From contig NZ_JAHDTI010000012.1 of assembly GCF_018531495.1 (NCBI RefSeq), forward strand, positions 186,001 through 250,000: DNA of 64,000 nucleotides, given 5' to 3'. Positions 1-8,600 of the stretch are shown piece after piece (positions within the stretch are counted from its first letter, which is position 1; the number at the start of each line of letters is the position of its first letter). The notes beneath the pieces are model-generated. The model worked only from the letters and a program-made list of their open reading frames with translations. It was not told the DNA's origin and searched no databases. A program made the position numbers and the translations under genes. Origin of the DNA: Nonomuraea sediminis (GTDB lineage Bacteria; Actinomycetota; Actinomycetes; Streptosporangiales; Streptosporangiaceae).

Positions 1-2616
1 CCGATGGAGCGGCTGATCGGCTACTGGCGGCGCGAGCTCGACGGGCTCGCCCCGCTGGAACTGCCCACCGACCGGCCCAGGCCGCCGCGCTGGCGACCGG
101 ACGGCGACACCGTCGAGGTGCGCCTGCCCGCGCAGACGGCCCGCCAGGTGGCGGAGCTCGGCAGGCAGTCGGGGGCGACGCCGTTCATGGCGCTGCTCGC
201 GGTCTTCGCCGAGTTGCTGCGCCGCTACAGCGGCCAGGACGACGTGGCCGTGGGCACCCCCGTGGCCGGCAGGGTGCGGCCCGAGCTGGACGACCTCGTC
301 GGCTTCTTCGTTAACACCCTGGTCCTGCGCTGCGCGACCGGCGGCGAGCAGTCCTTCCGTGCCCTGACCGATCGGGTACGGCAGGCCGCGCTCGGCGCCT
401 TCGCCCACCAGGAGCTGCCGTTCGAGCGGCTGGTCGACGAGCTGCAACCCGAGCGCGATCCCTCGCGCACCCCGCTCGTCCAGGTCATGTTCGAGCTGGC
501 CGATGCCGCCGCCGAGGACGGGCGCGAGGTCGAGGCCGCCGTGCTCGCCGCCTGGCGGCTGGCCAAGTTCGACCTCACGATGACGCTCGCCGAGCAGGCG
601 GACGGTTCGTACACCGGCACCGTGGAATTCGCCACCGCCCTGTTCGACCGCGAGAGCGTCGAGCTGCTCGCCGCCCGGTTCGTACGGCTGGCCGAGCTGG
701 TGTCCGCCGGCCCCGACACCCCGCTGTCCGAGCTCGACCTGCGCACCCCCGCCGAGCTCGGGTGGAACGACACCGCCCGCGACCGGCCGCCGCTCGCGGT
801 GCACGAGCTGATCGAGCGGCAGCGCGCCCGCACCCCGGACGCGATCGCGGTCGAGTACGGCGAGCGGAAGCTGACCTACGCCGAGCTCGACGCCCGAGCC
901 GGGGCTCTCGCCCGGCGCCTGCGCGACCTGGGCGTCACCCTGGAGACACCGGTGGGCGTCCGGATGGAGCGCTCGCCCGAGCTGGTCACCGCGCTGCTGG
1001 CGGTGCTCAAGGCGGGCGGCTGCTTCGTGCCACTCGAACCCGACTACCCGGCGTCCCGGGTGGCCGACACCCTGGCCGCGGCCGGCGCTCCCGTCTGCCT
1101 GATCGACCCCGGTTCGCCGCCGACCGGTGGGCCCGGCGCCGACCTGCCCGTCACGCTGGAGTGCCTGACGGGACCCGGCTACACCAGACCGGTCTCGCCG
1201 GACGGGGCCGTGGCGATCTACTACACCTCGGGCTCGACCGGACGGCCCAAGGGCGTGCTGTGCACGCACCGCGGCTGGGTCAACCGGCTGCTGGCCATGC
1301 AGGAGACCATGCCGCTTGCGCCGGGCGAGGCGGTCCTGCAGAAGACCACGGTGGTCTTCGACGACGCGCCGGTCGAGTGCTTCTGGCCGTTGCTGGCCGG
1401 TGGGCGCGTGGTCGTCCTGCCGCCCGGCGAGCACCGCGACCCCGCCGCCATCCTCACCGCGGCCGCCCGGCACCGGATCACCGCGATGCTGTTCGTGCCC
1501 AGCATGCTCCGGCTGATCCTGGCGGAGCTGGACGAGCGGCGGCTCGCCGAGCTCGACGCGCTGCGGCACGTCGGCACCAGCGGTGAGGCGCTCGACCCCG
1601 GCCTGGTCCGGTGCTTCGTCGAGACCCTGGGCGGGCGGGGAGCGATCCTGCACAACCACTGGGGGGTCACCGAGGCCGCCATCGACTCCACCCACCACGC
1701 GTGCGGGCAAGGCGACGCGCGCGGGGAGGGGGCCGTCACGATCGGCGGGCCCATCACGGGCAACCGGGTCCACGTCCTGGACGCGGACCTGCGCGAGCAG
1801 CCCGCCGGCATCCCCGGCGAGCTGTACGTCGGCGGCACCGGCGTGGCCCGGGGCTACCTGGGTCAGCCCGCGCTCACGGCCGCCGCGTTCCTGCCCGACC
1901 CGTTCGAGGCCGGGGGCAGGCTGTACCGGACGGGCGACCGCGCCGTCCGCCGCCCGGACGGGACCATCACGTTCCTCGGCCGGGTGGACCGGCAGGTCAA
2001 GATCCGCGGGGTCCGCGTCGAACCCGGCGAGATCGAGCACGCGATCACGGCGCATCACGGGGTGGCCGACGCGGCCGTCACGCCCTGGGCCGTGGGGGGT
2101 GACCTCCGGCTGGCGGGGTTCTTCGTGCCTGCCGTACCGGATGGGCCGAGCCCGCGCGAGGTGGCCGAGCACCTGCGCGAACGGCTGCCTGGATACCTGG
2201 TCCCCTCGGTGCTCACCGCGATCGACGCGATCCCGCGCACCGCGTCCGGCAAGACCGACCACCGCGCGCTGCCCGAGCCGGACGCCTCCGGCGCCATCGC
2301 GCCCGAGGCACGCACGGCGCCGCGCACCGTCGTCGAGGAGCGGCTGGTCGAGATCTGGACGGAGCTGCTCGGCGTCGAGGTGGGCACCGGGGACGACTTC
2401 TTCCAGGCGGGCGGCCACTCGCTGCTCGCCGCCAGGCTCGTGGCCCTGGTCGGCGAGGAGTTCGGCGTGGAGGTGCCGCTGCGTGGCGTGTTCGACCGGC
2501 CCACCGTGGCGGCGCTGGCCGAGGCCGTGGAGGAGCAGGTGCGCGCCGAGGTCGAGCGGATGACCGAGGAAGAGCTGCGGGCGGAGTGCACGAGCGAGGA
2601 GGAGTCGAGAGTATGA
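1..2616 (+). CDS. Non-ribosomal peptide synthetase, partial C-A-T module (5' end outside window)
   Basis: The reading frame is open at base 1, so the gene begins upstream. The visible part starts in the second half of a condensation domain (from YWRRELDGL), so its HHxxxDG motif is not in the window. An adenylation domain runs from about residue 255 to 765 with the A3 motif TSGSTGRPKGV near 408. A thiolation domain follows, with the phosphopantetheine Ser in GGHSLL near residue 806. Aligned by eye to GrsA, the A-domain pocket reads about D-D-V-L-G-S-H-I-D. I do not recognise this code, and the FDDAPVE segment departs from the usual FDxSVWE, so no substrate is assigned. The stop codon overlaps the next NRPS start (ATGA), implying translational coupling. 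Family assignment is certain; substrate is unknown. Confidence 0.97.
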   Translation, partial: PMERLIGYWRRELDGLAPLELPTDRPRPPRWRPDGDTVEVRLPAQTARQVAELGRQSGATPFMALLAVFAELLRRYSGQDDVAVGTPVAGRVRPELDDLVGFFVNTLVLRCATGGEQSFRALTDRVRQAALGAFAHQELPFERLVDELQPERDPSRTPLVQVMFELADAAAEDGREVEAAVLAAWRLAKFDLTMTLAEQADGSYTGTVEFATALFDRESVELLAARFVRLAELVSAGPDTPLSELDLRTPAELGWNDTARDRPPLAVHELIERQRARTPDAIAVEYGERKLTYAELDARAGALARRLRDLGVTLETPVGVRMERSPELVTALLAVLKAGGCFVPLEPDYPASRVADTLAAAGAPVCLIDPGSPPTGGPGADLPVTLECLTGPGYTRPVSPDGAVAIYYTSGSTGRPKGVLCTHRGWVNRLLAMQETMPLAPGEAVLQKTTVVFDDAPVECFWPLLAGGRVVVLPPGEHRDPAAILTAAARHRITAMLFVPSMLRLILAELDERRLAELDALRHVGTSGEALDPGLVRCFVETLGGRGAILHNHWGVTEAAIDSTHHACGQGDARGEGAVTIGGPITGNRVHVLDADLREQPAGIPGELYVGGTGVARGYLGQPALTAAAFLPDPFEAGGRLYRTGDRAVRRPDGTITFLGRVDRQVKIRGVRVEPGEIEHAITAHHGVADAAVTPWAVGGDLRLAGFFVPAVPDGPSPREVAEHLRERLPGYLVPSVLTAIDAIPRTASGKTDHRALPEPDASGAIAPEARTAPRTVVEERLVEIWTELLGVEVGTGDDFFQAGGHSLLAARLVALVGEEFGVEVPLRGVFDRPTVAALAEAVEEQVRAEVERMTEEELRAECTSEEESRV

Positions 2617-5600
2617 CCAGCAACACCGACCTGCGCGCGGAGATCATCCGCAGGAGGCTGACCGGCCGCGCGCGCACCGGGTCTCGCGCCGTCACCCACG
2701 CCATCCCGCGCGCGGACAGGAACGCGCCGCTGCCCCTGTCCTTCGGGCAGGAGCGCATGTGGCTGCTGCACCAGCTCGACCCCGCCAGCCCCGCGTACCT
2801 GGTGCCGCTCGTGCTGCGGCTGCGCGGGGCCCTGGACGTGGCGGCGCTGCGGCAGGCGGTCGACCAGGTGGTGGCCAGGCACGAGATCCTGCGCACCCGC
2901 TACCCGCAGCCGACACAGCAGCCCCAGGCGCCCGTGCAGGTCATCGACCCGCACGCGCCCGTCGAGCTGCCCGTGACGGACCTGTCGCACCTGCCCGGGG
3001 CCGAGGAACGCGCTCTGGAGCAGGCCGAGCAGGACGCCGCCCGGCCCATCGACCTGGCGGCCGAGCACCCCTGCCGCGTCCGGCTCTACCGGACCGGCCG
3101 GGACGCCCACCTGCTGGTAATCGTCCTGCATCACATCGCCTGCGACGACTGGTCGCTCGGCGTCCTGTGGCAGGAGCTCGGCGAGCTCTACCGAGCCGCC
3201 GTCGCTGGCGAACCCGCGGACCTGGAGCCGCTGCCCACGCAGTACGCCGACTACGCCGCCTGGCAGCGCGCCAGGATGTCGGGCGAGCTGCTCGAACGGC
3301 GCCTGGAGTACTGGCGCGGCAGGCTCGACGGCCTGCGGCCCGTGGAGCTGCCCACCGACAGGCCCCGGCCGCACACGCGTGACCAGGCCGGTGACAGGCA
3401 TCCCTTCCAGGTGCCCGCCGAGCTCACCCTGCGGCTGCGCGAGGTCGCCCGCCGCCACGACACCACCCTGTACGTGGTGCTGCTCACTGCCTTCCAGGCG
3501 CTCCTGGCACGCCACACCGGGACGCCCGACGTCGCGGTCGGCTCCGCGGTGGGCGGCAGGACCCGGCGCGAGGAGCAGGGGCTGATCGGGTTCCTCCTGG
3601 ACACCGTGGTGATGCGGGCCGCCTGGAGCGGCGACCCGGCCTTCGCGGACCTGCTGCGGGACAACCGCTCGGCCGTCCTGGACGCGCTCGAGCACCGCGA
3701 CGTGCCCGTGCAGCGGCTGACCGAGCTGGACCGGAACCGCTCCGCCTCCCGCAGCGCGCTGTTCCAGGTGATGTTCGACCTGCTGGAGGAGCCGCCGCAC
3801 GAGGTGCGGCTGCCTGGACTGGTGGCCGAGCCCGTCGACCTGGCGAGTACGGTCGCCAAGTACGACCTCACGCTCCAGCTCGCCGAGCTGCCCGGTGGCG
3901 CGCTCTACGGGGCGGTCGAGTACGCCACGGCGCTGTTCGACCGCGATACGGCAGACCGCCTCGCCCGCCGCTACCTGCGCCTGCTCGAGCACGTGGCCGA
4001 CGCCCCGGACACCCGCGTCGGCGACCTGGACCTCCTGGACGAGGCCGAGCGCCGCCGGCTCCTCCGCCGCCCCCCGGCAGCCCCGGTCGTGGAGACCCCG
4101 TCGGAAGCGGTCGCCCGCTGGGCCGCCGCCACCCCGGACGCCCCGGCCGTCGTCTCCGGCGGCGTCGCGGTGAGCTTCGCCGAGCTCGACCGGCGAGCCA
4201 ACCGGATCGCCAGGCGGCTGCGCGAGCTGGGCGCCGGGCCCGAGTCGTGCGTGGGCGTGTGCCTGGGCCGCGGGCCCGACCTGCTGCCTGCGCTGCTGGG
4301 CGTCTGGCGGGCCGGGGCCGCGTACGTGCCGCTCGACCCGTCGCACCCGCCCGCCCGGCTGGCGGACGTGCTCTCGCGAAGCGGCGCCCGGCTGGTGGTC
4401 ACGGACTCGCCAGGCGGCCACGGAACACGCGCGGTCGACCCGGCCGAGGCGGCAGAGCTGAGCGGGGAGCCCCTGGACGTGTCGGTCGATCCCGACTCGC
4501 TCGCCTACACCGTGTACACCTCGGGCAGCACCGGCCGCCCCAAGGGCGTCCTCGTCTCCCACGCCGGCCTGCGCGCCTACCTTTCGTGGGCGAAGGAGCG
4601 CTACGCCGGGGCGGGCCACGGCGCGCCGCTGCTCTCCTCACCCGCCTTCGACCTGGCCGTCACCAGCCTGTACGTGCCGCTGGTGACCGGCGCTCCCGTG
4701 CGGATGCTGCCCGAGGGGCTGCCGCCGGGCCGGCTGGGCGCCGAGCTCGCCGCGGCCGGGCCGTACGACTTCGTCAAGCTCACCCCCGGCCACCTCGAGC
4801 TGCTCGTGCGGCAGCTCGGCCCAGAACAGGCCGCGGGCCTGTGCGGGACGCTCGTGGTCGGCGGCGAGGCCTTCCCCACCAGGCTGTACGAGAGCTGGCG
4901 CGAGCTCGCCGGCGACGGCGCCCGCGTAGTCAACGAGTACGGTCCCACCGAGATCACCGTGGCCAACGCCGCACACACGGCAGCCCCCACGCCCGCGGCG
5001 ACGCTGCCCATCGGCGGTCCCGCCCCGGGCACCACCGCCTACGTCCTGGACGAAGCGGGCAAGCTCGCGCCCGTCGGCGTGGTCGGCGAGATCCACGTCG
5101 GAGGCGCCCAGGTGGCACGCGGCTACCGCGACCTGGCCGCGGCGAGCGCGCAGCGGTTCGTCCCCGATCCCTTCGGTCCGCCGGGCTCGCGCCTGTACAG
5201 GACCGGCGACCTCGGACGGGTGCTGCCTGGCGGCGAGCTGGAGTTCATCGGCCGCGCCGACGACCAGGTCAAGATCGCCGGATACCGGATCGAACCGGGC
5301 GAGGTCGAGCAGTGCCTACGCGAGGCGCCCGACGTGGCCGCCGCGGTCGTCATCGCCCGCGACGGGCGGCTGATCGCCTACGTCGTCCCCGAGCCGGGAC
5401 AGCGCTCGCCCGCGGACTTGCGCGAGCATCTGTCCCGGCGGCTGCCGCCCTACCTGGTGCCTGCCGTCGTCGTGCCGATCGAGGCGATCCCGCTGACCGC
5501 CAACGGCAAGACCGATCACGCGGCGCTGCCCAGCCCCGACCGCGACGACCTGCTGCCCGGCGCGGCGCCCGCCGAGCTGGCCTCGGAGCTGCATGTCACC

Positions 5601-8600
5601 GTCGCAGCCGCCTGGGGGCAGGTGCTCGGGCTGGCCGAGGTGGGGGCCGACGACAACTTCTTCGACCTCGGCGGCGACTCGCTGCGCGCCGTGGCGCTGG
5701 TGGGGGCGCTCCGCGCGGCCGAACTGGACCTGGCCGTCCAGGACGTCTTCGAGCACCCCACCGTCGACGCGCTGTGCGAGCTGCTCGGGACCAGGACCGG
5801 CAGGGCCGCCGCGCACGCGGGCGCCCGGCCGTTCGAGCTGGTCGCGCCGCAGGACGCCGACCGGCTGCCCGGCGGGCTGACCGACGCCTACCCGCTCTCG
5901 CTCGTCCAGGCCGGGATGGTCTACGAGATGCTGGCCGACGGCGCGGCCAACAACTACCACAACACCACGACGTTCACCGTCCGCGACGGGCACCCGTTCT
6001 CCGCCGCGGCGTTCCGCGCCGCCGCCGCGACCGTGGTTGCCCGGCACGAGGCACTGCGCACCGCCATCGACGTCACCTCCTACTCGACGCCGATGCAGCT
6101 CGTGCACGAGCACGCCGAGCTGCGCGTGGACGTGCGCGACGCCCGGCACGTCCCCGAGCCGGAGCGGGCCGCACTCATCGAAGGCGTCATGACGCGCGAG
6201 CGCGCCACCCTGTTCGACCTGGGCCGCCCCTCGCTGCTGCGGGCCGTCGTGCACGTCTGGGACGGGGAGTCGTGGGCGCTGACGGTCAGCGAGTGCCACG
6301 CGGTGCTCGAGGGCTGGAGCTACAACGTCATGCTCATGGAGCTGCTGGACTGCTACCGGCAGCTTGCCGCCGGGCGCGCCGCCGACCTGCCCGATCTGCC
6401 GGAGGTCCGGTTCGCCGACTTCGTCAAGGCCGAGCAGGAGGCGCTCGACAGCCCGGAGGACCAGGCTTTCTGGCAGGGGGTCGTCGAGCGTTACCCGCCG
6501 CTGGCGTTGCCCGCCGCGTGGGCGGGCGGGCCTGGGGAAGACGGCCGGCCGTACAAGGTCGAAGTGCTCTTCGACGACCTCGCGGACCAGCTGGCGGAGC
6601 TGGCCGAGGGCAGCGGGGTGCCGCTCAAGAGCGTCCTGCACGCCGCGCACCTGAAGGTCATGAGCATGCTGACCGACCAGGAGGCCTTCTCCAGCGGGCT
6701 GGTGTGCGACGCCAGGCCCGAGGTGCTCGGCGCCGACCGGGTCCTCGGCATGTACCTCAACACGGTGCCGTTCGGCTTCGGCCTCTCCGCGCAGACCTGG
6801 CGGCGGCTCGTCGAGGACGTCTTCGCCCGCGAGATCGAGCTCTGGCCGTACCGGCGGCTGCCCGTGCCCGCCATCCAGCGCGAGCTGGCGGGGGGCAGGC
6901 GGCTGAACGAGGTGATGTTCAACTACCTCGACTTCCGGATGATCGACTTCGACCGGGTCGGGGCGGGCACGCTGGACGACAGCCCGAACGAGTTCCCGCT
7001 GTCGGTCACGGTCTTCAAGCTCGGCACCGTCGACCTCACCATCCATCCACGGCTCATCAGCCGCGCCAACGGCGCGCGGCTCGGCCGGATGTACCGGCTC
7101 GTGCTCGAGGCCATGTGCGCCGACCCGGACGGCGACGCGCTCGCCCCCTGCCTGCCTGAGGAGGAGCTCGACCCGCGCTGTAACGCGACCGCGCGCGACC
7201 TCGGCGAGGGCCTGCTGCCCGACCTGTTCGAGGCCCGCGCCGCGGCGGAGCCCACGGCGACCGCCCTGGTCACCGCCGAGGGCGAGCGCGTCACGTACGC
7301 GGAGGTGGACGCGCGCGCCAACGCGGTGGCCTGGCACCTGCGCTCCCTCGGCGCCGGCAGGGGCGACTTCGTGGGGATCCACGCCGAGCTGGGGGCCGAC
7401 CTGGTGGCCGGCCTGATGGGCATCGTCAAGTCGGGCGCCGCCTACGTGCCGCTCGATCCGGCCAACCCGCCCGAGCGGAACGCCGCCGCACTGGACGACA
7501 GCGGCGCCCGGGTGGTGCTCACCCGCGACGTCGTGGCGGGGCTGGCGCCCGTTCGATCGCGGCCGCCACGGGAGACGCACCCCGACGACGTGGTGTACGC
7601 GATCTTCACCTCCGGCTCTACCGGCCGGCCGAAGGGCGTCATGGTCACCCACGGTGGGCTGGCCAACTACCTGCTCTGGGCCGCGCGCGCTTACCGGGCC
7701 GGGTCCGGGTGCGGGGCGCCGATGCTCGGCTCGGCCGCCTTCGACCTCTCGGTCACCAACCTGCTCGTGCCGCTGGTCGCCGGGCGGGCCGTGACGATGA
7801 TCCCGGAGCCCACCGACGCCGCCGCCCTGGCCGGGCTGCTGCGCGGCGGCGAGCGCTTCAGCCTGCTCAAGCTCACCCCCGCGCACCTCGACCTGCTCTG
7901 CGCCGAGCTCGACGGCGAGCGGATCGAGTCCGTGGGCTGCCTGGTGGTCGGCGGCGAGGCGCTCAAGTCCAGCACGGTCCAGGCCTGGCGGCGGATCGCG
8001 CCGCGCTGCCGGATCGTCAACGAGTACGGCCCGACCGAGACCGTCGTCGGATGCTCCGTGCACGAGTGGGACCCGGCGGACGGGACGGGCGCGCTGCCCA
8101 TCGGGCGGCCCATCGCGAACATGCGCCTGCACGTCCTCGACCGCGCGCTCGCGCCCGTGCCGGTCGGCGCGCGCGGCGAGCTGTGCGTCGCGGGACCCGG
8201 CGTGGCCAGGGGATACGCGGGCAGGCCCGCGGCCACCGCCGAGCGGTTCGTCCCCGATCCTTATGGCCCGCCCGGTTCCCGGCTGTACCGGACGGGCGAC
8301 GTCGCCGTGCGCCGCGAGGATGGCGCGCTGGACTACCTCGGCCGCTCCGACGAGCAGGTCAAGATCCGCGGATACCGGGTCGAGCCGGGCGAGGTCGAGC
8401 AGCGCCTGCTCGAGCTGCCGGGTGTGACGGGCGCGGTGGTCGTGGCCCGCGACGGGCGCCTGGTCGCCTACGTGGTCGGTGACCACCACTCGCTACGGGA
8501 GGAGCTGAGCAGGCGGCTGCCGCCGTACCTGATCCCCGCCACGTTCGTTCCGCTCGCGGCGCTGCCGGTAGGCCCCGGCGGGAAGGTGGACCGGCGGCAG

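Noticed and set aside
2055..4619. Long minus-strand open frame opposite the NRPS genes
   Set aside because: It is the codon-position shadow of a very GC-rich real gene; its translation is low-complexity Gly/Arg/Val/His-rich and has no domain.
5316..8489. 1057-codon minus-strand open frame opposite the second NRPS
   Set aside because: Same kind of shadow; the plus strand encodes clear A, T and C domains across it.
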